Origin: CAYLQA01 sp964385695 | GTDB lineage: Bacteria > Desulfobacterota > Desulfobulbia > Desulfobulbales > Desulfurivibrionaceae | Direction: 5' to 3' | DNA length: 64,000 nt | Assembly: GCA_964385695.1 (NCBI GenBank) | Contig: CAYLQA010000003.1 | Coordinates: forward strand, 1 to 64,000 | Shown: positions 54,939 through 63,447 of the stretch, piece by piece | Position numbering within the stretch: position 1 is the first letter of the stretch | How the letters are laid out: each line of letters opens with the position of its first letter | Notes under the pieces: generated by a model | Told to the model about the DNA's origin: nothing | The model's database searches: none | What the model saw: the letters and a program-made list of their open reading frames with translations, nothing else | Made by a program: the position numbers and the translations under genes

Positions 54939-55381
54939 TACGTTGTTCAAACGCCGTGTGATCAAGTCACACGGCTACAAAGAAACAAAGCACAATGATC
55001 CCTAACGGGATAATGATGGCACGGACTGGGAAGTTTATTTTAGGGGTAATAGGTCAGGGAAAGGGTACCTATTACAACTACTTATTACTATTAATTGCCA
55101 TATTGTTCAACACAAATTCAGCAAGTTAGAGTATTTTAAAGGCCTTGGCGGCGGGTTCGTCCCAGTCTCTGCCTTAGCGGATTCTGCCTCAGAGCCCGAT
55201 TTTTGGTACAATGGCAGAGGAATTGGCAACAGTCGGACGATGGAAAAATAAATTTCTTGGCCGGAATGTTGGCCCGGAGTTTGCATCGTATTTAAGTAAA
55301 GATGTAAGGCGGCTCCCCGTGGGGAGTAACAGTCCGATTCCTGCGGACATGAAAGAGTTGGTATTTCGGAGGCCAGCTACG
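54939..55381. other. Divergent intergenic region with palindromic repeat
   Basis: About 440 nt between the TPR-protein operon and the sigma-54 response regulator. The 25-nt palindromic repeat lies at 54953-54977. The regulator frame is open upstream to 55211, but the good ribosome site is just before 55382. TGGCACG at 55017-55023 lacks a matching -12 box and is not called a promoter. Confidence 0.5.
54953..54977. repeat. Palindromic 25-nt repeat, copy 2
   Basis: GCCGTGTGA-TCAAG-TCACACGGC followed by TA is identical to 14111-14135. Here it lies upstream of two divergent genes with no T-run, so it cannot be a terminator. A weaker relative, CGTGA-TTGAG-TCAC, is near 16265. Confidence 0.7.
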
Positions 55382-56728
55382 ATGAAGGTTTTGATCATTG
55401 ACGACGACCAGGCGCTTTGCCGGTCATTGCAGATCCAGCTCAGCATGCAGAAGCATGATGTTGTTTGTATGCATGAGGCAACAGGCGGGATTGAGACTGC
55501 GAAAGAGGAGTCTCCGCAGATAGTTTTTTTGGACTTAAACCTGCCGGATCAAAGCGGCCTGACAGCCCTGCCCGTGCTCATGGAGCTGCCCAACTCACCC
55601 ACCGTGGTCATGATGACCGGTGAGACGGATAATCGCGCCGCGGTTGATGCCATGCGCACCGGGGCTTTTGATTACCTGCGTAAACCCCTTGAGCTTGATG
55701 ATATCTTTTCCATGGTGGAGCGGGTTGAACGCCATCGCTCCCAGGAAGACGAGCCGCTTCAGGAAGAAGAAGCGAAAGGTGCCGACCCTGATGTGCTGGA
55801 CATGATTGGCGCCCATCCTCATATTATTGAGCTGCATAAGAAAATCGGCCTGTTGTCCCGAAGCCAGGTCACGGTCTTGATCCGGGGAGAATCCGGAACC
55901 GGTAAGGAGTTGGCTGCCCGCATTTTGCACGAGGCCAGCGCACCGGAAAAACCATTTGTCGCCATTAACTGTTCGGCTGTGGTACCCACCCTGCTTGAAA
56001 GCGAATTCTTTGGTCACGAAAAAGGTGCTTTTACCGGGGCTGACCGGGCAAAGATAGGTAAGCTCGAGTATGCCGGAGACGGTACGATTTTTCTTGATGA
56101 GATCGGCGATATGCCCATGGATCTACAGGGGAAACTCCTTCGTGTCTTGCAGGAAGAGGAGTTTGTAAGGGTTGGCGGGTTGGAGTGTATCCCATTTAAG
56201 GCCCGGGTAGTAGCGGCAACCCATTGGGATCTTGAGCAACTTGTAGAAGACGGGCGGTTTAGGAAAGATCTCTTTTATCGCTTGAGTGTTTCATCCTTGG
56301 AGATTCCTCCTCTGCGGGAGCGGCGCCAGGATATCAGCCTGTTGGCAGAGTCCCTTTTGGAAAAAACAGCGGCCAAATTGCAGTGCCGTAAACCAGCTAT
56401 TACCGACGAGGCCATGCAGAAACTGGTGGCTTATGATTGGCCGGGCAATGTGCGGGAGCTTGAAAACGTGCTTACCCGTTCCGTGGCACTGGCCAATGAT
56501 AAGATTCTTACTGCGGATGATCTACAGGTGATGTTGCCGGTTCAGGCGCAGGCTGCCATTAAGGATAGTGAGCCCACTACCTTGGCCGAGGCAGAGAAGA
56601 GACATGTGGAAAAAATTCTGACGGGGCTGAGGTGGAACATAACTAAGTCTGCGAAAAGATTGAATATTTCTCCGACAACCCTGCGTAAAAAGATATCCGA
56701 TTATAATCTTGCTAACCCCTTTGGGTAG
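55382..56728 (+). CDS. Sigma-54-dependent NtrC-family response regulator
   Basis: A 448-residue regulator. The receiver domain starts MKVLIIDDDQALCR and has the phospho-acceptor Asp in VFLDLNLPD. The AAA+ domain has RGESGTGKE, the intact sigma-54 contact loop GAFTGA and FLDEIGDMP. A Fis-type helix-turn-helix (ITKSAKRLNISPTTLRKKI) ends it. GGAGG lies 9 nt before the ATG at 55382. It is directly upstream of a consensus sigma-54 promoter for a cytochrome gene, which is its likely target. The kinase encoded at 45625 is a candidate partner. Confidence 0.93.
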   Translation: MKVLIIDDDQALCRSLQIQLSMQKHDVVCMHEATGGIETAKEESPQIVFLDLNLPDQSGLTALPVLMELPNSPTVVMMTGETDNRAAVDAMRTGAFDYLRKPLELDDIFSMVERVERHRSQEDEPLQEEEAKGADPDVLDMIGAHPHIIELHKKIGLLSRSQVTVLIRGESGTGKELAARILHEASAPEKPFVAINCSAVVPTLLESEFFGHEKGAFTGADRAKIGKLEYAGDGTIFLDEIGDMPMDLQGKLLRVLQEEEFVRVGGLECIPFKARVVAATHWDLEQLVEDGRFRKDLFYRLSVSSLEIPPLRERRQDISLLAESLLEKTAAKLQCRKPAITDEAMQKLVAYDWPGNVRELENVLTRSVALANDKILTADDLQVMLPVQAQAAIKDSEPTTLAEAEKRHVEKILTGLRWNITKSAKRLNISPTTLRKKISDYNLANPFG

Positions 56729-56749
56729 GAATGAGGTGTTCAGTTTTTG

Positions 56750-56788
56750 GAGGGCTACTCACCAGAAACTGGTGGGTAGCCCTCTTTT
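56750..56788 (+). terminator. Intrinsic terminator after the NtrC-type gene
   Basis: GAGGGCTACTCACCAG (56750-56765) pairs with CTGGTGGGTAGCCCTC (56769-56784) around AAA, 16 bp with one G-T wobble, followed by TTTTG. Confidence 0.9.
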
Positions 56789-57144
56789 GTTTGTTCCTGC
56801 AAAGGGGACTTTGAGAGGAAAGTAAAAAATATTTTCACCTCCTGGAAAAAGGAAAATTTTCACCAACGTGCATTTTATTTTTCAAAAAAATAGAAATTGG
56901 TCGAGGGCGATATTTTCTTCCCTTTTTTCCGTTGTCACCTGCTGTAGATCTGCCCGTTTTTTTCTCTAGTTCTTCGTAATAAAATCAAAAATAATCAGAT
57001 TGAAAATATCAACCATGCTCAACAGAAGCTGGTGGGAAGTGGTCAGATCCTGTTGCTTTTGTGCTTTGTGAGTGTGCGGCCCTTGGTGCGGTATCTTGCT
57101 GTAATAGTGCGATTTTGGTCTGATTTTTCCTGTTTGTGAATTTC

Positions 57145-57159
57145 TGGCACGCATATTGC
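57145..57159 (+). promoter_or_regulatory. Consensus sigma-54 promoter
   Basis: TGGCACGCATATTGC matches the -24/-12 consensus TGGCACG-N4-TTGC exactly, with GG-N10-GC spacing. Transcription should start near 57171, giving a leader of about 400 nt for the 6-haem cytochrome gene at 57575. Confidence 0.88.
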
Positions 57160-57287
57160 CATATATACAGGGTGACAGGTCGCCAAGCGGGAAATAGGCG
57201 CACCTGAAATGCACTTTGAAATAGGTGGAACCTTTTGTCATGTACACTCGTTTATTTAATCAGGGAAAGAAGGCCTTGACGCTGCCG

Positions 57288-57404
57288 GGTGTGAGGCAAA
57301 AGTTTAAAAAGCCCTGAGAAGTTGGGCTGATAGTTCCAGAAAAGCACCTCACCATATCCCCGGCGGTAGGCGGCTAAATCCCCTCCAGTCTTCTGCCGCC
57401 GGGG
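57288..57404 (+). ncRNA. Candidate structured 5' leader
   Basis: Nested pairings are visible: GTGAGG (57291-57296) with CCTCAC (57347-57352), AGCCC with GGGCT (57310-57328), and CCCCGGCGGTAG with CTGCCGCCGGGG (57358-57369 and 57393-57404). They lie between the sigma-54 promoter and the cytochrome start. I do not recognise a known riboswitch class. Confidence 0.45.
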
Positions 57405-57574
57405 GTCCCACCCAAGGGGCGGTGACACGAAGCACGAGGGGAGCTGAAGTAAGGGAACAAAGGGAAGTTGGCGGTGTGAGTTGATCGCACGGTAAAGGAG
57501 AGGACGAAGGAAGCTTTAGGGAAAGTACTAGGGAAAGAGGTAATCAGGAAATTAGGGAAAATCCTGAGGGAGGT

Positions 57575-58582
57575 ATGATGATGGAAAGCAATAAGAAGAA
57601 ACTTCTGGTCGCAGCAGTATTTGCAGGTGCACTGGCACTTCCGGCTGCAGCTCTGGCCGGTGTTGCAAGCGGAAACTGCGTAAATTGCCACACCATGCAT
57701 AACAGTCAAGGTGGTCAGGTAATGGTTACCGGAAGTACTTACGGCGATGCCGGAAACGGTACTCTTTTGAAGAAATCCGGCGGTTGTGCCGGGTGCCATA
57801 CAACCGGTGTAAATGCGGCTCTCACCGGTATGGATGCTACATTGGGTGCACCTCAGGTCGATAATGATCCCATTGTGGCCGGTGACTTGATCCTGGCCGG
57901 TGGTTTTTTTGACCCGACCACCCCGGCGGACGCCAATATCCATAATGTTGTGGACCTGAGTCACGGCATTGATGCTGCGATTAACACCAATCTCGGCACA
58001 TCACCCGGTGGTGCTTTTGCCACGGCCAATGGCGCTAATCCTGCCCTGACCTGCCAGGGATGCCACGGGGCAAAAATTCACCACGGTACGGCTGCCGGGA
58101 GCAACGCAACCTATCTTGGTACCAGCGTCAACTCCTACCGCGGCCTCGGCGGTGTCGGTGCCGTCTATGTCTCCACCCGTGGCGCTGCCAGTGGCACCTA
58201 TGGCGTTGATGACGGAAGTGTGACACCTTATGATGCCGCAACAATGAATTCCTTCTGTGCAGGGTGTCATGGCGATTTTCACGGCACTGCCAATACCGGG
58301 ACGGCGAGCCCCTGGACACGTCATCCTACTAATATTGTATTGCCTGCGGCCTATGACACGAATTATGCGGCAGCCCTTGTGGCCGATACAAAGGTTAATG
58401 CCAAGGTACCCGTGGGCGGAGATGGCACCAACTCAGACATTGTCATGTGTATCTCCTGCCATCGCCCGCACGGCAGTGACCAGGCCGACCTGATCCGCTT
58501 CGGTTATAACGATGGAGCCAATAACCTCGCTGGCGGCGTGGCACAGAGTGTTGGTTGTGAGTCCTGCCACGGTGCTAAATAA
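57575..58582 (+). CDS. 6-haem exported c-type cytochrome
   Basis: A ~335-residue secreted protein. A signal peptide (LLVAAVFAGALALPAAALA) is followed by six CxxCH sites (CVNCH, CAGCH, CQGCH, CAGCH, CISCH, CESCH) separated by long Gly/Ala/Thr/Asn-rich loops. The low density of charged residues and the haem spacing resemble secreted cytochromes such as OmcS/OmcE-type nanowire subunits, which are extracellular; that identity is not shown here. Three tandem ATG codons (57575, 57578, 57581) follow GGGAGG; the third has the best spacing. It has its own sigma-54 promoter and terminator. Confidence 0.88.
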   Translation: MMMESNKKKLLVAAVFAGALALPAAALAGVASGNCVNCHTMHNSQGGQVMVTGSTYGDAGNGTLLKKSGGCAGCHTTGVNAALTGMDATLGAPQVDNDPIVAGDLILAGGFFDPTTPADANIHNVVDLSHGIDAAINTNLGTSPGGAFATANGANPALTCQGCHGAKIHHGTAAGSNATYLGTSVNSYRGLGGVGAVYVSTRGAASGTYGVDDGSVTPYDAATMNSFCAGCHGDFHGTANTGTASPWTRHPTNIVLPAAYDTNYAAALVADTKVNAKVPVGGDGTNSDIVMCISCHRPHGSDQADLIRFGYNDGANNLAGGVAQSVGCESCHGAK

Positions 58583-58634
58583 GGCAATAGTCTAACGCGA
58601 TTAAGCGTAAAAAAAACGAGCATTACCCATTCAG

Positions 58635-58671
58635 CACCGCGCCGGTTGAAAATTACCCGCGCGGTGTTTTT
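58635..58671 (+). terminator. Intrinsic terminator after 6-haem cytochrome
   Basis: CACCGCGC (58635-58642) pairs with GCGCGGTG (58659-58666), followed by TTTTT. The inner part of the loop can extend the stem. It separates the 6-haem cytochrome gene from the next transcription unit. Confidence 0.85.
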
Positions 58672-58701
58672 GCGCCGGGACACCGGCCCGAGCGTTCTCC
58701 G

Positions 58702-58717
58702 TGGCCCACAACTTGCA
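58702..58717 (+). promoter_or_regulatory. Sigma-54-like promoter
   Basis: TGGCCCACAACTTGCA has the invariant GG-N10-GC spacing and a consensus -12 box TTGCA; the -24 box TGGCCCA differs from TGGCACG at two positions. It lies about 70 nt before the 16-haem cytochrome gene. Confidence 0.72.
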
Positions 58718-58789
58718 TAAGTAAACAGATAAGAGGCGAGCGGGTGAGTTTGAGATTTGATGAACAGTGCTGCAAATTGAGGAGGAGCT

Positions 58790-60538
58790 GTGAAGCACTT
58801 GAGCGAAAAAGGTCGATGTTCCTGGCCACAGGTATTGGTTGCCATGCTGGTTTTGCTTGGTTTGGCAGGGGGAAGTTTTGATTATGCGTATGCTGCCAAA
58901 AGATCAAGCGGTCCGGAGCTGACCATTGTCTCTCCACCAGACGGGGTGTGGGTCACGGAAAAGCAGCTCTACATGGCGGGTAAAGTCCAGGGCGTTACCG
59001 TGGATAAGGTTGCCATTAAAGGTGTCTCCACCAAGGCGCCGAAAAGCGGCCTTGCGGTAACGAACGGTGCCTTTGGCACCATCATCACTCTCAGCGAAGG
59101 GAAAAACAAGTTCACCGTTACAGCCGGCAAGCTGAAGAAAACCGTTAACGTGTATTACATGCCTTCTAAGGCTGCCAGGAAGGGCAAGAAGGCGCCCAAG
59201 GGTATGAAGCGTTTTTATGTGCATCGCAACCCCGTAGTGCTGGACTGTAAAGAGTGCCATAAATTGCGGCGCGGCAAGTATGACTTTAAACGTATCGTCC
59301 CGGCCCGGGTGAATTGTACCACCGGCAAGTGTCATAACGATATGGGCAAGGCCGCCCATGTCCATGGTCCGGTCGGCGCAGGTGTCTGTATCTCCTGCCA
59401 TAGCCCCCATGGCTCCTATCAGCCCTTGGCCATGGAACGCACAGGCCAGGAGCTGTGTTTGGTCTGTCACCAGGCCAAGCGCGAAGAGTTTGACGACAGT
59501 GTTGTCCATGCCCCGGTACAGGAGGGTTGTATTGAGTGTCATAACCCCCATGAGTCGCCCATGCGTTTTCAGCTCCGCGGCGACGGGGCAAGTGTCAGCA
59601 GTCTTTGCTTCAACTGCCATGAACCGGGTATTTTCACCAAGGAGCATCGCCATGGCCCGGTAGGCGCCGGCGACTGTATTGCCTGCCATCGACCCCATGC
59701 GGGAAAATATCAGAATCTGCTTATCGCCTCGCCGGAAAAAGGGCAGGTCTGCTTCCAGTGCCATCAGGACAGAAAAGAAGAGTTCTCCATGAAGCATGTC
59801 CATGACCCGGTTTCGGAAAATTGCAACAAATGCCACGATCCGCATAGCTCCAATGCCCGCTTCCAGCTTCACGCAGAAGGTGGAAAGCTCTGTGCCCAGT
59901 GTCATAAGAAGCTCAGCCCCAAGGTCTACGCGGATATCGATAATGCGGTGTATAAGCATGAACCTGTAGATCAGGGCCGCTGCGCCGATTGCCACCGGGT
60001 GCATTCCTCCAATGTTAAACCGCTCTTAAAGACCGCAACCGAGAATCTGTGTTTTTCCTGCCATGAAGAGTTGGCTGATGACGTTGCGGGCAGCAAGTAC
60101 CGCCACGGCCCGGTGCAGACCGGCGACTGTATGGCCTGTCATAAGGTGCACGGCTCGGAGTTCAGCCGTCTTCTCAGTCGTTACTACCCCGAAGAATTCT
60201 ATAAAGAATACCGGCCGGAGAATTATGCCCTCTGCTTTGGCTGCCATAACAAGGATATCGCCAAAAAGAAATACACCAAGACCCTGACCAGTTTCCGTGA
60301 TGGCGAGTACAACCTGCATTTTTTCCATGTGAACATGAAAAAGGGCAGAAACTGCGTCTCCTGTCATGATGCCCATGCGAGCAGCCAGGCAAAGCATGTG
60401 CGCTATGAGGTGCCCTTTGGCGCTTGGTCATACCCCATCGCCCTCACCAAGAGCGAGACTGGCGGTACCTGCGTGGTTGGTTGCCATGCACCCAAGTCCT
60501 ATGATCGCAAAAAACCGAAGATTAAACCGAGCAGATAA
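58790..60538 (+). CDS. Up to 16-haem c-type cytochrome with Ig-like domain
   Basis: A 582-residue exported protein. A signal peptide (VLVAMLVLLGLAGG...AYA) is followed by an Ig-like domain (ELTIVSPPDGVWVTEKQLYMAGK to NKFTVTAGKLKKTVNVYY) and a multihaem domain. I count fourteen CxxCH sites, one CX4CH (CTTGKCH) and one CX3CH (CVVGCH). Repeats of HGPVGAGxCxxCHxPH point to internal duplication. It is homologous to the 10-haem protein encoded at 52631. The next gene encodes an outer-membrane barrel, suggesting a trans-outer-membrane conduit. The GTG start has GGAGGAG just upstream. Confidence 0.88.
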   Translation: MKHLSEKGRCSWPQVLVAMLVLLGLAGGSFDYAYAAKRSSGPELTIVSPPDGVWVTEKQLYMAGKVQGVTVDKVAIKGVSTKAPKSGLAVTNGAFGTIITLSEGKNKFTVTAGKLKKTVNVYYMPSKAARKGKKAPKGMKRFYVHRNPVVLDCKECHKLRRGKYDFKRIVPARVNCTTGKCHNDMGKAAHVHGPVGAGVCISCHSPHGSYQPLAMERTGQELCLVCHQAKREEFDDSVVHAPVQEGCIECHNPHESPMRFQLRGDGASVSSLCFNCHEPGIFTKEHRHGPVGAGDCIACHRPHAGKYQNLLIASPEKGQVCFQCHQDRKEEFSMKHVHDPVSENCNKCHDPHSSNARFQLHAEGGKLCAQCHKKLSPKVYADIDNAVYKHEPVDQGRCADCHRVHSSNVKPLLKTATENLCFSCHEELADDVAGSKYRHGPVQTGDCMACHKVHGSEFSRLLSRYYPEEFYKEYRPENYALCFGCHNKDIAKKKYTKTLTSFRDGEYNLHFFHVNMKKGRNCVSCHDAHASSQAKHVRYEVPFGAWSYPIALTKSETGGTCVVGCHAPKSYDRKKPKIKPSR

Positions 60539-60540
60539 AG

Positions 60541-60573
60541 GCCGGGCAAAATGGATTTGTTTGTCCGGCTCTT
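60541..60573 (+). terminator. Weak terminator or attenuator hairpin
   Basis: GCCGGGCAAA (60541-60550) pairs with TTTGTCCGGC (60560-60569), followed by TCTTTG. The T-run is weak, so it may only reduce read-through into the barrel gene. Confidence 0.5.
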
Positions 60574-60730
60574 TGTGACGAGGCAGTGACGGATTGTAAA
60601 GAGAAACAGACTGCACGATTGGAGTCTTTTACAGATGGGAAAAAGGTTCAACCAGCAAGCCGGAGAGGTGGGGGATGCAGTCCGGATATGGAGGACCTGT
60701 TACAGGCTGCCGGCAGGATTAACGTAAGAT

Positions 60731-62803
60731 ATGAGGGGAGAAGCGCTTTATTTACTCAGAATCCTCCCGGTCCTTGTTGGGGTATTTATGCTTGGAAGCG
60801 AAGGTGTAATGGCAGGGCAAATTCTCACCGGCAAGTGGACTCAGCAAAAGTCCAAAGACGATGGTGAAACCAGTGCCCAGGACTACACCTATAACCTTTC
60901 ATTATCTCAACCCTTGAGCGAGGCGTTGAGCCTTGAAGAATCCCTGCGTTACACCAAGAACCGTGGTGCCGACGGCACCCACACCGATACATTTTATCCC
61001 AGCGCCGCCTTGGGCCTGGTCAATGATATCTTCTCCCTTGATCTCCAGGGAAACATCAGCAAGAAACGGAGCTCAGCCGCCACAAACACGAGCAATAAAT
61101 CCTGGGATCTGAATTGGGGCAGCACCTGGAATAAAAAGTATTGGCCCAAGCTGCAGGCGAGCTACAGCGAAAGTTATAACAAGGACGACGAGGATCCCCA
61201 CCGGCAGAACTCAGAAAGCCAGCGCGATTCCATCAGTGTCGATTGGGGCATCGACAAGCTGCGCGTCCTCTACCAGCTCAACCGAAGTGAAAGCGACAAT
61301 CTGGTGGCCCTGAGCACCAGCGAAACCACCTCCCACCTTGCCAGGTTCGAGGGCAACACCTCCCTGTGGCAGGATCGTTTTGCCATAGCCCTTTCCCACC
61401 AGTACACAGAAAATAGAGACATCAATACCCGGCAGATAGGTAGCGGCGGATTTTCCCTCTTTTCCGTCAATATTAATCAAATTTTGGCCGGAGAGGATGA
61501 CACGCCCCTCATCACTGATGATACCGAATTGACCGACGCCAATGCCCCGCTTTTGACAAACGGTGATACGACTACTGCCAGCGGGATCTTTGTCGATACA
61601 TCATTGACCGATCCTCTCAGCATTGCCGCCAAGGTGAACTTTGAGACTGTCGACACTCTGTATCTTTATACCCAAGACAATGATGCCGCCCAGAGTGCCA
61701 GCTTTACCTTTGACCTTTATCAAAGCCAGGACGGGAAAAATTGGCAGCTTGCCAGGGCTGGCCACCCATTTGTCTATGATTCTACAGAGAAACGTTTTGA
61801 GTTTACCGTCACCCCCCCCCTTGCTCCCTTGTGGTTTAAGTTAGTGACCAGCTCAAGTTCTGCCACCCAGGTTGAGCTCACCGAAATCGAGGTTTACAGG
61901 AAGCAAACAGTACAATCAAGCATCCGTTCCTCTTTTGGTAACATTTCCGACATGAACCTCGGCCTGAAGATCACACCCGAATTGAGCATGACCTATAACG
62001 TTACCCGTGAGTGGGGAGAATATGCTTCGGAACAGGAGTTTGAGCGCACAAGTCAAACCGCCTCTGTGAAATGGACCCCCTGGGAGTATTTAACCTCCTC
62101 CCTCAACCTGAGCGAGTCCAGAAAGGAAGAGGGGCTGGCTCCCGGGGATATGACTCGTTTTTACGGGATAAACTTTGGCAGCAACCCTTTGCCCACCCTG
62201 GGCCTGAATCTTGGCCTGACTCGGAACGAGGAGTACACCGGTGACTCCCGTGACAGCGTCAAGCATGGTGTCGGTCTCTTTGGTACGGCACAGCTCTATT
62301 CCACTTTGGATAGTAGCCTGGGCCTTGATTACTCCCATAATGAGGATGAGACCTCAGGCCTGGCCAAGGAAGAATACAACTCCAATTTGGAATTTACAGC
62401 CCGGTTGATGCCGCAGCTTACCAGCACCCTGCGGGGAGACTACCGGCAGGAAAAAACCGTGAGCAGTACCGAGAATTATCTGGTCGATCTTTCCATGAAC
62501 TGGCGTGCCTCAGAGACATTGTCGCTGACCACAACCACTCGCAAGAGCTGGGAAAACAGTGAGAGCACGGGCGAATCATTGGATCTGGGAATCAACCTGT
62601 CGCTCAGCGAAAAGATGCAGGGTTCGCTTACCTATGGCTACAACCACGACGCAGTAACAACCAACACATATAGCGGCTTTTTGGATTGGCGGATTAGCCG
62701 GTATGTCGGAATGCAATGGGATGCCGGTTATACGCAAGAGGACGGAGCCGAGGAATCCTGGCAGATAAAATGGCAATTGACGGCCTCCTTTTCCACACGC
62801 TGA
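60731..62803 (+). CDS. Outer-membrane beta-barrel with inserted beta domain
   Basis: A 690-residue exported protein. After a signal peptide (LLRILPVLVGVFMLGSEGVMA) come many alternating amphipathic strands of 10-14 residues, strongly suggesting a large outer-membrane barrel like those partnering multihaem cytochromes (MtrB/PioB/OmbB class by role, not by clear sequence motif). Residues ~255-395 form a different domain (ITDDTELTDAN...LWFKLVTSSSSATQVELTEIEVY) that resembles a discoidin/F5-8-type beta sandwich set within the barrel. It follows the 16-haem cytochrome gene and precedes two exported proteins. Confidence 0.78.
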   Translation: MRGEALYLLRILPVLVGVFMLGSEGVMAGQILTGKWTQQKSKDDGETSAQDYTYNLSLSQPLSEALSLEESLRYTKNRGADGTHTDTFYPSAALGLVNDIFSLDLQGNISKKRSSAATNTSNKSWDLNWGSTWNKKYWPKLQASYSESYNKDDEDPHRQNSESQRDSISVDWGIDKLRVLYQLNRSESDNLVALSTSETTSHLARFEGNTSLWQDRFAIALSHQYTENRDINTRQIGSGGFSLFSVNINQILAGEDDTPLITDDTELTDANAPLLTNGDTTTASGIFVDTSLTDPLSIAAKVNFETVDTLYLYTQDNDAAQSASFTFDLYQSQDGKNWQLARAGHPFVYDSTEKRFEFTVTPPLAPLWFKLVTSSSSATQVELTEIEVYRKQTVQSSIRSSFGNISDMNLGLKITPELSMTYNVTREWGEYASEQEFERTSQTASVKWTPWEYLTSSLNLSESRKEEGLAPGDMTRFYGINFGSNPLPTLGLNLGLTRNEEYTGDSRDSVKHGVGLFGTAQLYSTLDSSLGLDYSHNEDETSGLAKEEYNSNLEFTARLMPQLTSTLRGDYRQEKTVSSTENYLVDLSMNWRASETLSLTTTTRKSWENSESTGESLDLGINLSLSEKMQGSLTYGYNHDAVTTNTYSGFLDWRISRYVGMQWDAGYTQEDGAEESWQIKWQLTASFSTR

Positions 62804-62837
62804 GAAAAGAGACGATGAAGAGACCGAGAGGAGACGC

Positions 62838-63446
62838 ATGAGAATAGGGAATAGAAAAATAATAAAAAGATTACTGCCTTTACTGTTGGGCTGTGTGCTC
62901 ATGTACGGTTGCGGCGGCGGAGGATCAACAAGGGCCTTTGAGCGGGAGAATGTGGATTTTAACTTTGTGCGCAAGATCGCGGTGATGCCCTTTGTCAACA
63001 ACTCTCAGGATCAATATGCCCCGGAGCGGGTTAGGGATATTGTCATCACCGAGGTTTTGAGCCTGGGGATTTTTGATGTGATCGATAAAGGGGTGGTGGA
63101 CAGTGCCTTGCGCGATGAGGCCATTGAGCCGGATCGCCCCTTGGATGAACAGACCATCAGGCGACTGAGTAAACGCTTTGGTGTGCAGGCCGTACTCCTT
63201 GGAACCATTGACATGGCGGGTAAGGGAAGAAAAGGCTCGGTCTCTTACCCTGAACTCACCATTACCATGCGCATGGTGGAGGGGCAAAGCGGACTGCTCA
63301 TCTGGCAGGCAAGTGGTTACGGCAGTGGGGACTCCATAACAAGAAGGCTGTTCGGGCTTTCCGCCCATGATGATTTTACGGTGACCAGGGACCTTGTGAC
63401 CGAGTTGCTCTACACCATTCCCCAGAAAACAGAGATGGTGAGGTGA
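62838..63446 (+). CDS. CsgG/TolB-like lipoprotein
   Basis: A 202-residue lipoprotein with lipobox LMYG|C25. The mature domain (VRKIAVMPFVNNSQDQYAPERVRDIVITEVLSLG, VQAVLLGTIDMAG, LTITMRMVEGQSGLLIWQASG) matches the periplasmic nucleotide-binding-like fold of CsgG and the GNA1162/LpoB family of outer-membrane lipoproteins. Such proteins help outer-membrane secretion or assembly. GGAG lies 4 nt before the ATG. The next gene encodes a homologous protein and starts 1 nt after its stop. Confidence 0.8.
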   Translation: MRIGNRKIIKRLLPLLLGCVLMYGCGGGGSTRAFERENVDFNFVRKIAVMPFVNNSQDQYAPERVRDIVITEVLSLGIFDVIDKGVVDSALRDEAIEPDRPLDEQTIRRLSKRFGVQAVLLGTIDMAGKGRKGSVSYPELTITMRMVEGQSGLLIWQASGYGSGDSITRRLFGLSAHDDFTVTRDLVTELLYTIPQKTEMVR

Positions 63447-63447
63447 A

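Larger units (their letters stand above)
56729..57574. other. Regulatory region: terminator, sigma-54 promoter, long leader
   Basis: An 846-nt non-coding stretch. It holds the terminator at 56750, an AT-rich segment (56820-57000), the sigma-54 promoter at 57145-57159 and a leader of about 400 nt before the 6-haem cytochrome gene. The leader has several hairpins (57288-57404). I found no protein-coding frame that deserves a call. Confidence 0.65.

Noticed and set aside
55017..55033. TGGCACG upstream of the sigma-54 response regulator as a sigma-54 promoter
   Set aside because: The -12 position reads GGGA and lacks the required GC; the spacing rule fails.
57281..57353. A TPP-riboswitch-like CTGAGA and CTGAT arrangement in the cytochrome leader
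   Set aside because: The second conserved TPP segment does not match, and the downstream gene is a cytochrome, not a thiamine gene.
60586..60867. A 93-residue frame before the outer-membrane barrel gene
   Set aside because: It overlaps the signal peptide of the barrel gene in another frame and has no domain, signal or ribosome-site support.
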